Source: Rhodococcus sp. IITR03 | Lineage (GTDB): Bacteria > Actinomycetota > Actinomycetes > Mycobacteriales > Mycobacteriaceae | Direction of reading: 5' to 3' | Length of the DNA: 6,153 bases | Assembly (NCBI GenBank): GCA_001017865.1 | Contig: LATQ01000001.1 | Location: 2,398,743 to 2,404,895 of the forward strand | In this document: piece after piece, positions 1 through 6,153 of the stretch | Numbering within the stretch: the stretch's first letter is position 1 | How the letters are laid out: each line of letters begins with the position of its first letter | Made by a program: the position numbers and the translations under genes | Notes under the pieces: model-generated | Database searches by the model: none | What the model saw: only the letters and a program-made list of their open reading frames with translations | Told to the model about the DNA's origin: nothing

Positions 1-52
1 TCACCGGTGCCGTCGCGACCGTTCCCGTGGCGGTCCGCGCCCCGACCGGATT
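1..52 (+). other. Interdomain linker upstream of C1 (5' edge of window)
   Basis: Frame 3 from base 3 reads TGAVATVPVAVRAP, and then continues into DRIPLSPAQTRMWF once the frame is repaired. This matches the position of the proline- and arginine-rich linker that precedes a condensation domain; the equivalent before C2 reads LPLVPQERPARVPLS. No upstream carrier-domain motif falls inside the window. It therefore cannot be told whether C1 follows a carrier domain on the same polypeptide, an epimerisation domain, or lies near the protein's N-terminus. The C run at 40-43 appears one base short. Confidence 0.6.
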
Positions 53-3000
53 CCGTTGTCGCCGAGCGCAGACCCGCATGTGGTTCGTCAACCGGTTCGA
101 CCCGGCTCCGGCGTCTACAACGTCGGCGCCGCCCTGCGGCTGCGCGGCGACCTCGACCTCGACGCCCTGCGCGCGGCGGTCGTCGACATCCTCGAACGGC
201 ACGAGACGCTCCGGACGATCTACCCGGACTCCGATGCCGGGCCGTACCAGAACATCCTCTCCGTCGACGATGCGCTGCGGGATCGTCCCGTGCTCACCGC
301 CGGCACCGAGACAGTGGCGGAAATCGATCTCTCCGAACGCATCCGGAAGCTGACCGCACGCGGATTCGACATCACCGTCGAACCGCCGCTCGAGCTGACG
401 CTGCTCGAGTGCGCCGACGGCAGCCACGTCGTCGTGATGGTCGTGCACCACATCGCCATCGACGGCTGGTCCACCCAGGTCCTCGCCACCGACCTCGTGC
501 TCGCCTACTCCGCGCGCGCCACAGGTGGGGCACCGCTCTGGGAGCCGCTGCCGCTGCAGTACGCCGACTACGCGCTGTGGATGCGCGAGCTGCTCGGCGC
601 ACCGGGCGACCCCCACCGAGACCGCCGCGCGCGAACTCGACCACTGGACCACGACACTCGCCGGCGCACCGGCGCTGCTCGAACTGCCCACCGACCGGCC
701 GCGACCCGCGAGCTCGTCGTTCCGGGGCGCGGCGGTGCCGTTCACCGTCGATCCCGACACCGTCCGACGCCTCGACGCCTACGCGCAGGCCCACGGCGTG
801 AGCCGTCATGGTGCTGCACGCCGCGCTCGTCGTGCTGCTCGCCCGTCTCGGTGCGACCGACGACGTGTCCGTGGGCACGCCGGTCGCTGGTCGTGGCGAT
901 CGCCGCCTCGACAACCTCATCGGCATGTTCGTCAACACCCTCGTGCTGCGAACCCCGGTCGACCCGGCCGCCGGCTTCGACGACATCGTCGCCACCGTCC
1001 GCGACGTCGACCTCGACGCCTTCGCCCACGTCCAGGTGCCGTTCGAGCAGGTCGTCGAGGCCGTCGACCCGGTGCGGTCGCAGAACAGCGCACCGCTGTT
1101 CCAGGTCGCGCTGTCGGTCGAGGAAGCGCACCCCAGCGATCTCGAACTGCCCGGGCTGCGGGTCGAACCGATCGTGCCCGACTTCGGCATCGCCAAGTTC
1201 GACCTCGAGTTCACGCTCCGCGACGACGACGGTGCCTGGCCGGCATGCTCACCTACGCCACCGATCTGTTCGACGCGTCCACCGCCGCCCGCACCGCCGA
1301 GCGCTGGAACCGCATGCTGGCGCAGCTGCTCGACGACCCGCGCAGCCCCGTCGGCGACCTGCCGTATCTCGATGCCGACGAGACCGCTCGGGCACTCGAC
1401 GCGGCGCGCCCGGAACCGATCCGGATCCGGACGCTGCCGGAGATCCTCGCGGCCGGTGTCGTCGCGTCGCCGAACGGTGTTGCCGCCGTGGACGAGACGC
1501 GCCAGCTCACCTACCGCGAACTCGACGAACGCTCCAACGTGCTGGCCCGTGTTCTCGTCGCCGAGGGCGCCGGACCGGAAACCGTGGTGGCCCTGGCCTT
1601 CGATCGGACCATCGAGTCGCTGGTCGCGGTGTGGGCGGTCGCGAAGACCGGCGCGGCGTTCGTGCCGATCGACGTGAAGCTGCCCGTCGACCGCATCGGT
1701 TTCATGCTCTCGGACTCGGGTGCCGCCTTCGGCCTGACCATGAGCGAGATCGCTCCGGCAATCGACTTCCGCTGGTTCGAGCTGAATTCCGACGACGTCA
1801 CCGACCGGTGCGCCGAGGTGTCGACCGACGCACTCGACGTCGACGTCGCCCCCGACATCGCGGCGTACATGATCTACACGTCCGGTTCGACCGGCACCCC
1901 GAAGGGCGTCGTGGTCACGCACCGCGGCCTCAACGCCTTCACCGCCGAGTTCCGCACCGAACTCGGACTCACCGCGCAGTCGCGGGTACTACGGTTCTCG
2001 TCGGCGAGCTTCGACGCGTCGGTCTTCGAGATGCTCGCCGCCTTCGGTGCCGGAGCCACGATGGTGGTCGCGTCGCCCGAGATCGTCGCCGGTGCCGATC
2101 TCGAAGCATTCCTGCTGCGCCACAACGTCACCCACGTGCTCACCGCACCGGCCGCGCTCGGTGGTGTCGACCCGGCGAGGCTGCCGGAACTCGAGGCCGT
2201 CGTGGTCGGCGGCGACGTGTGCCCGCCCGAACTCGTCGAGCGGTTCGCGCCGCGCTGCCGGTTCTTCAACAGCTACGGCCCCACCGAGACCACGATCGTC
2301 ATCACGATGACCGATCCGCTGGTCGCGGGCGGTGCCATCACCATCGGCCGACCCATCCGCGGTGCCGGTGCCGTCGTGCTCGACGCACGCCTGCAGCCCG
2401 TGCCCGACGGTGTCCTGGGTGAGCTGTACCTGGCCGGCCAGGCGTTGGCCCGCGGCTACCACGACCGGCCCGGGATGACGGCCTCGCGGTTCGTCGCGAA
2501 CCCGTTCACCGGTGCCCTCATGTACCGCACGGGCGACCTCGTGCGCCGGCGCGCGTCGGGCGAACTCGAGTTCGTCGGCCGCAGCGACGCGCAGGTCAAG
2601 CTGCGTGGTCTGCGTATCGAACTCGGTGAGATCGAGGCGGTGCTGAGCCGTCGGGACACCGTCGCGCACGCAGTCGTGGACGTCTACCGCGACGCCCACA
2701 CCGGCGAACGGCTCGTCGGCTACGTCGTGCCCCGCGACGGCGCCGAGGTCGACGCCGATGCGCTGCGCAGCGCCGTCGCCGACGTCCTGCCGTCCTACAT
2801 GGTGCCCTCGCAGATCGTGCCGATCGAGACGGTGCCCGTTACGGTCAACGGCAAGCTCGACCGCAAGGCCCTGCCCGCGCCCGACCCGGTCACCCGCGAG
2901 TTTCGTGCCCCCACCAACCCCGTCGAGGAGACGGTGGCCGAGATCGTCGCCGAACTGCTCGGCGTCGAACGCGTGGGTCTCGACGACGACTTCTTCGCGC

Positions 3001-6000
3001 TCGGCGGCAACTCGCTCATCGCGACCCGGCTCGTGGCCGGATCGGGGAAGCGCTCGGTACCACGGTGCCGGTGCGCGCGGTGTTCGAGGGATCGACCGTG
3101 CAGGCGCTCGCCGAAACCGCGGGCTCGCACATCGGTACGGGGGAGCGGCTGCCGCTCGTGCCGCAGGAACGCCCCGCACGGGTGCCGCTGTCGTACGCGC
3201 AGCAGCGCATGTGGTTCCTCAACCGCTTCGACCCGACGTCCCCGCTCTACAACATCCCGCTCGCGGTGCGCCTGCACGGCGACCTCGACATCGACGCCCT
3301 CACCGCCGCCGTCCGCGACGTGCTCGACCGGCACGAAGCACTGCGCACCGTCTTCCCGGAACACGAGGACGGACCGTCGCAGCACGTACTCGCCATCGGC
3401 GACGTGCCGCTCGACCTCACCCCGATCGACACACCCGACACCGACGCCTGCACACCGCGATCGCCGGAGTGGTGGGACGCGGCTTCGACGTCACCCGCGA
3501 GGTCCCCATCCGCGGCGCGCTGTTCCGGGAGAACGACCGCACCCACGTGCTCGTGGTGGTCGTCCACCACATCAGCGCCGACGGTGCGTCGACCGTGCCG
3601 CTGGCACGCGACGTCCTCGTCGCCTACTCCGCGCGCCTCGACGACGCACAGCCCGCCTGGGAACCCCTGCCGGTGCAGTACGCCGACTTCGCACTGTGGC
3701 AACGCACTGTGCTCGGCGACCCGCACGATCCGCAGGCACCGATCACGCAGCAACTCGACTACTGGACCTCGGTCCTCGCCGACACCCCTGCCGTGCTCGA
3801 ACTGCCCGCCGACCGGCCGCGACCCGCGGCGGCGTCCTACCGGGGTGCCAACACCGGCTTCCGGATCGCCCCCGACGTCCTCGCCCGCATCGACCGCCTC
3901 GCCCACGCCCACGGCGCGACCCGCTTCATGGTCCTGCACGCCGCCCTCGCCGTGCTGCTCGCGCGTCTCGGCAACACCGAGGACGTGTCGGTGGGCACGC
4001 CGGTCGCCGGTCGCGGTGATCGTGCCCTCGACGACCTCGTCGGCATGTTCGTCAACACCCTCGTCCTCCGCACCCGCATCGATCCCGCGGCGTCGTTCGC
4101 GGAGTTCCTCGAGCAGGTCCGCGTCACCGACCTTGTGGCCTTCTCGCATGCCGACGTGCCGTTCGACCAGGTGGTCGAAGCCGTCGATCCGGTGCGTTCG
4201 CAGAGTCACTCGCCGCTGTTCCAGGTCGCGCTGTCGCTGCAGAACCAGGCATCGGCGAGCTCGAACTGCCCGGGCTGCGGTCGAACCGCTCGAGGCGAAT
4301 CTCGGCATCGCCAAGTTCGACATCGACATCGCGCTGCGCGAGGACGAAACCGGCGGGCTGGCCGCCGAACTCACCTACGCGACCGACCTGTTCGACGAAG
4401 CGACCGCCGTCGATCTCGCCGCGCGGTGGGTGCAATTGCTCGACGCGAGCACGGCCGACCCGACGGCTGCCGTCGGCGACATCGCGCTGCTGTCGGATGC
4501 CGAGACCGATCGGCACTGTCGTACTCGGTGCCGACGCCGCTGCCCCAGAAAACCTTCCCCGAGATCCTGGCCACCGGTGTCGCCGCGAACCCGAACGGTA
4601 TCGCGGTGGTGAACGGCGACCGACAGCTCACCTACACCGAACTCGACCACGCCTCCAACCGTCTGGCGTACAAGCTGATCGACCACGGTGCCGGACCGGA
4701 AACGGTGGTGGCACTGTCGTTCCCGCGCAGCCTGGACGCCGTCGTCGCCCTGTGGGCCGTGGTCAAGACCGGCGCGGCGTTCGTGCCCGTCGATCCCGCG
4801 CTCCCGGCAGCGCGTATCGCATACCTGCTCACCGACTCCCGAGCCATCCTCGGACTCGGCGACGGACCGTCGCATGTTCCGTGGCTGAGCATCGACGCCG
4901 ACGATTATCCTTCTGCGCCGGTGACTTCCGCGGTGCGTGCGGACTCGGCGGCGTACATGATCTACACGTCCGGCTCGACCGGCACGCCGAAGGGTGTCGT
5001 CGTCACCCACCGCGGCCTCAATGCCTTCACCGCCGACCACCGCCCCGAACTCGGGCTCGACACCGGCTCGCGGATGCTGCGGTTCTCGTCGTCGAGCTTC
5101 GACGCCTCGGTGTTCGAGCAGATCTCGGCGTTCTCCGCCGGTGCCACCGTGGTGGTCGTGCCGCCGCACATCGTCGCCGGCACCGAACTGACCGACCTGC
5201 TGCGCCGCGAACGCATCACGCACATCATCACCGCGCCCGCCGCGCTCGGCACCGTCACCCCCGACGACCTGCCCGACCTCGAATCCGTGGTGATCGGCGG
5301 CGACGTGTGCCCGCCGGAACTCGTCGAGAAGTTCGGTCCCGTCTGCCGTTTCGTCAACAGCTACGGTCCCACCGAGACCACCATCATCATCACCGAGACC
5401 GCGCCACTCACCCCGGGCGACCGCATCACCATCGGCGCGCCCATCGAAGGTGCCGGCGCCGTCGTCCTCGACACGCGTCTGCATCCCGTGCCCGACGGCG
5501 TCATCGGCGAGCTGTACCTGTCGGGCGCCGGGCTCGCGCGCGGCTACAACGCGCAGCCGGGACTGACGGCCGCGCGGTTCGTCGCGAACCCGTTCACCGG
5601 TGGGCTCATGTACCGCACCGGCGACCTCGTGCGCCGCACCGCGACCGGCGAACTCGACTTCGTCGGCCGCAGCGACGCGCAGGTGCAGGTACGTGGCCTG
5701 CGCATCGAACTCGGCGAGATCGAGGCGGCACTGAGCCGCGCCGACGAGGTGGCCCAGGCCGTCGTCGTCCTGCACACCGACGCGCGTACCGGCGAACGCC
5801 TCATCGGTTACGTCGTTCCCACGACCGGCGCCACGGCCGACCCGCACGCATTGCGGGACCGCCTCGCCGACGAATTGCCCACGTACATGGTGCCCGCGCA
5901 GATCCTCGTCCTCGACGCGCTGCCCATCACCGCCAACGGCAAGCTCGACCGGAAGGCACTGCCCGTCCCCGGTTTCGAAGCGCGCGCCTTCCGCGCACCC

Positions 6001-6153
6001 GAGACACCGGTGGAGCAAACGGTCGCGTCCGTCTACGCCGACCTGCTCGGCGTCGACCGCGTGGGCCTCGACGACGACTTCTTCGCGCTCGGCGGCAACT
6101 CGCTCAACGCGACCCAGCTGGTCGCGCGGCTCGGTGCCGCCTGCGACACCACC
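3..6153 (+). CDS. Nonribosomal peptide synthetase, two modules (C-A-T-C-A-T), partial at both ends and frame-disrupted as sequenced
   Basis: This is an internal piece of a modular NRPS, a cytoplasmic multidomain enzyme that assembles a peptide without ribosomes. After frame correction it encodes roughly 2,050 residues in the order C1-A1-T1-C2-A2-T2. All standard core motifs are present: HHxxxDG in both C domains, YTSGSTGTPKG, NSYGPTE, YRTGDLV and NGKLDRKAL in both A domains, and LGGNSL in both T domains. The reading frame changes at about 40-43, 65, 106, 610-614, 806-807, 1235, 3038, 3447, 4250, 4280 and 4513. No stop codon lies inside any frame-corrected segment, so I treat the gene as probably intact and the breaks as probable sequence errors. 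A decayed gene is the alternative. The window starts in the linker before C1 and ends within T2, so neither terminus is seen. The NRPS assignment is secure. Product and organism are not determined; the motif style suggests Rhodococcus or a relative. Confidence 0.97.
53..1335 (+). other. Condensation domain C1 of module 1
   Basis: Forms the peptide bond between the upstream donor peptidyl thioester and the aminoacyl group on T1. Core motifs in order are PLSPAQTRMWF (53-85 after repair), RHETLRTIY (about 197-223), the catalytic HHIAIDG (446-466, second His being the family's active-site residue), YADYALW (about 560-580), the GTPVAGRGD region with IGMFVNTLVLR (about 880-950), VPFEQVVEAVDPVRS (about 1037-1080) and PLFQVALS. 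The domain ends near ERWNRMLAQLL. HHxxxDGWS resembles ordinary LCL-type condensation domains rather than epimerisation domains, but subtype needs phylogeny. The domain is spread over frames 2, 3, 2, 3, 1 and 3. Breaks lie at 65 (extra A), 106 (one base lost), 610-614 (extra C), 806-807 (two bases lost; C2 has an added Phe codon here) and 1235 (one base lost). Confidence 0.93.
1866..1946 (+). repeat. Inter-module repeat, copy in A1 (pairs with 4954-5034)
   Basis: The 81 bases encoding YMIYTSGSTGTPKG through LNAFTA in A1 match 4954-5034 in A2 with six base differences by direct comparison. All six are synonymous, so the 27 encoded residues are identical. It is part of the general module duplication, not a mobile element. 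The silent-only pattern shows protein-level constraint, which argues against long-standing loss of function. Confidence 0.85.
2487..2549 (+). repeat. Inter-module repeat, copy in A1 (pairs with 5575-5637)
   Basis: The 63 bases encoding RFVANPFTG through YRTGDLVRR (A6 to A7) match 5575-5637 with four base differences, giving one residue change (Ala to Gly). This is longer identity than the motifs alone require and may reflect recent duplication or gene conversion between modules. Confidence 0.8.
2907..3115 (+). other. Peptidyl carrier (thiolation) domain T1 of module 1
   Basis: Carries the amino acid of module 1 and then the growing peptide as a thioester on phosphopantetheine. It runs from the APTNPVEETVAEIVAELLG helix to the VFEGSTVQALAE helix. 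The attachment serine is in DDFFALGGNSL (Ser codon 3012-3014), and the sequence needs a phosphopantetheinyl transferase from elsewhere in the genome. One base is missing near 3038: as written the frame turns into a basic, non-homologous sequence, but adding a C to the GCCGG stretch restores LVARIGEALGTTVPVRAVF in frame 2. The domain is joined directly by a short linker to C2 with no epimerisation domain, so the residue on T1 should reach C2 without inversion by a cis-acting domain. Confidence 0.95.
2973..3017 (+). repeat. Inter-module repeat, copy in T1 (pairs with 6061-6105)
   Basis: The 45 bases encoding VGLDDDFFALGGNSL in T1 differ from 6061-6105 in T2 by one silent base. Long stretches this similar are a common place for repeat-induced misassembly and for natural recombination between modules. 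Confidence 0.85.
3182..4446 (+). other. Condensation domain C2 of module 2
   Basis: Condenses the T1-bound peptide with the amino acid on T2. Motifs in order are VPLSYAQQRMWFLNRFDP (3182-3235), RHEALRTVFPE, the catalytic HHISADG (3565-3585), PVQYADFALW, VGMFVNTLVLR (about 4039-4071), DVPFDQVVEAVDPVRS and PLFQVALS, ending near ARWVQLLD. The position directly after a carrier domain, with no epimerisation domain between, suits an LCL-type domain. HHISADGAS has Ala-Ser where C1 has Trp-Ser. Frames are 2 up to 3447, 1 for 3448-4250, 3 for 4251-4279 and 2 onward. Breaks are one-base losses near 3447 (a GCCCTG-like site reads GCCTG), 4250 and 4280 (a G missing before GTCGAACCG). The short frame-3 piece recovers IGELELPGLR, the counterpart of SDLELPGLR in C1. 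Confidence 0.94.
4954..5034 (+). repeat. Inter-module repeat, copy in A2 (pairs with 1866-1946)
   Basis: Second copy of the A3-core block in A2. The offset from the first copy is 3,088 bases, the same as the offset between the two carrier-domain serine codons (3012 and 6100). The near-constant spacing shows that whole modules are repeated. Confidence 0.85.
5575..5637 (+). repeat. Inter-module repeat, copy in A2 (pairs with 2487-2549)
   Basis: Second copy of the A6-A7 block, again offset by 3,088 bases from its partner in A1. Confidence 0.8.
5995..6153 (+). other. Peptidyl carrier domain T2 of module 2, cut by the window edge
   Basis: Second carrier domain, holding the module 2 amino acid and then the elongated chain. 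It begins APETPVEQTVASVYADLLG and contains DDFFALGGNSL with the phosphopantetheine serine at 6100-6102. It matches T1 almost base for base from 6061 to 6105. The last visible residues are LVARLGAACDTT, equivalent to the LVARIGEALGTT of repaired T1, so roughly the last third of the domain lies beyond the window. What follows (another C domain, an epimerisation domain or a thioesterase) cannot be seen. Confidence 0.94.
6061..6105 (+). repeat. Inter-module repeat, copy in T2 (pairs with 2973-3017)
   Basis: Second copy of the carrier-domain active-site block, covering the phosphopantetheine serine codon of T2. Confidence 0.85.

Larger units (their letters stand above)
1434..2876 (+). other. Adenylation domain A1 of module 1
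   Basis: Activates an amino acid with ATP to the aminoacyl adenylate and loads it onto T1. It lies wholly in frame 3, in an unbroken stretch from 1236 to 3038. Motifs are LTYRELDERSN (A1), AKTGAAFVPID (A2), YTSGSTGTPKG (A3, 1875-1907), FDASVFE (A4, 2010-2030), NSYGPTETT (A5, 2268-2294), GELYLAGQALARGY (A6), YRTGDLV (A7), GRSDAQVKLRGLRIELGEIE (A8), LPSYMVP (A9) and NGKLDRKAL (A10; invariant Lys at 2853-2855). By hand alignment to GrsA-Phe, the ten specificity residues read D-A-F-L-V-G-S-I-V-K. Asp235 indicates an ordinary alpha-amino acid and the pocket is otherwise uncharged, so a hydrophobic substrate is likely. I do not recognise a canonical code. The segment between A2 and A3 is 11 residues longer than in the second adenylation domain. 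Confidence 0.96.
4555..5964 (+). other. Adenylation domain A2 of module 2
   Basis: Activates the second amino acid and loads it onto T2. It lies wholly in frame 1, which stays open from 4513 to the end of the window. Motifs are LTYTELDHASN (A1), VKTGAAFVPVDP (A2), YTSGSTGTPKG (A3, 4963-4995), FDASVFE (A4, 5098-5118), NSYGPTETT (A5, 5356-5382), GELYLSGAGLARGY (A6), YRTGDLV (A7), GRSDAQVQVRGLRIELGEIE (A8), LPTYMVP (A9) and NGKLDRKAL (A10; invariant Lys at 5941-5943). Specificity residues by hand alignment to GrsA-Phe read D-A-F-I-V-G-S-I-I-K, differing from the first adenylation domain only by Leu/Ile and Val/Ile exchanges. The same or a closely similar hydrophobic residue is therefore expected. 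A8 has Gln (5686-5688) where the first adenylation domain and most family members have Lys in QVK. A one-base loss near 4513 sits in the linker before the domain. Confidence 0.96.

Noticed and set aside
56..110. A gene start near the left edge (ATG at 78-80)
   Set aside because: This ATG encodes the Met of the conserved RMWF motif inside the condensation domain. Homologous sequence continues upstream to base 3, and no ribosome binding site is apparent.
604..620. Programmed ribosomal frameshifting on the C run
   Set aside because: There are eleven breaks in both directions with no shared slippery sequence or downstream structure, and such a mechanism is not known for NRPS genes. Sequence error is far simpler.
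372..1922. Long open frame of 516 codons on the minus strand opposite C1 and early A1
   Set aside because: Low-complexity, Arg- and Gly-rich translation with no family resemblance. It crosses several frame breaks of the real gene and is explained by high GC content.
1240..2422. Downstream part of the open frame beginning at 56 as a natural continuation of the NRPS
   Set aside because: After about 610 that frame reads as Arg/Pro-rich sequence without motifs, while the conserved protein continues in frames 3, 1 and 3.
1989..3179. Minus-strand open frame of 396 codons opposite A1 and T1
   Set aside because: Antisense shadow of conserved A and T domain codons; no ribosome binding site or domain signature seen.
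3090..3185. A gene boundary between module 1 and module 2
   Set aside because: Once the one-base loss near 3038 is repaired the reading frame is continuous through T1, the linker and C2, with no stop, start signal or intergenic gap.
4375..6018. Long open frame of 547 codons on the minus strand opposite A2
   Set aside because: It is antisense to an unmistakable adenylation domain. Its translation is rich in Arg, Gly, Asp and His without recognisable motifs, as expected for the complementary strand of GC-rich coding DNA.
1..6153. CRISPR array, tRNA, rRNA, insertion sequence or a novel system
   Set aside because: No short regularly spaced repeats, RNA gene signatures, terminal inverted repeats or transposase motifs were seen. 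Practically the whole window is explained by NRPS coding sequence.

Overview
The window lies entirely inside one large nonribosomal peptide synthetase (NRPS) gene on the + strand, and the gene runs off both ends. No start codon, stop codon, promoter, terminator, RNA gene, mobile element or second gene is visible. The DNA is very GC-rich, with G or C at most third codon positions. The condensation-domain signature QxRMWFxNRFDP and the general protein style are typical of NRPSs from Rhodococcus, Nocardia, Gordonia and other Mycobacteriales. That placement is an inference from style, not from a database match.

Layout: an interdomain linker (1-52), condensation domain C1 (53-1335), linker, adenylation domain A1 (1434-2876), carrier domain T1 (2907-3115), linker, condensation domain C2 (3182-4446), linker, adenylation domain A2 (4555-5964) and a carrier domain T2 cut off by the window edge (5995-6153). 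This is two consecutive C-A-T elongation modules. There is no epimerisation, methyltransferase, heterocyclisation or thioesterase domain between them. Each module would select one amino acid (A), carry it as a thioester on phosphopantetheine (T), and join it to the upstream chain (C). T1 is the donor for C2, and the peptide then moves on from T2 to a module outside the window.

The reading frame is broken eleven times, near 40-43, 65, 106, 610-614, 806-807, 1235, 3038, 3447, 4250, 4280 and 4513. Nearly all are one-base losses or gains, many beside G or C runs. Joining the segments restores a continuous protein with every core motif and no internal stop. This looks like uncorrected sequencing or assembly error rather than gene decay, though the sequence alone cannot settle it. 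The frame used is: 3 (3-43), 2 (44-64), 3 (66-106), 2 (107-610), 3 (612-806), 1 (808-1235), 3 (1236-3038), 2 (3039-3447), 1 (3448-4250), 3 (4251-4279), 2 (4280-4512), 1 (4513-6153).

The two modules are close paralogues about 3.1 kb apart. Their adenylation pockets read almost the same (D-A-F-L-V-G-S-I-V-K and D-A-F-I-V-G-S-I-I-K), so they probably add the same or similar hydrophobic residues. The peptide product cannot be named from this window.
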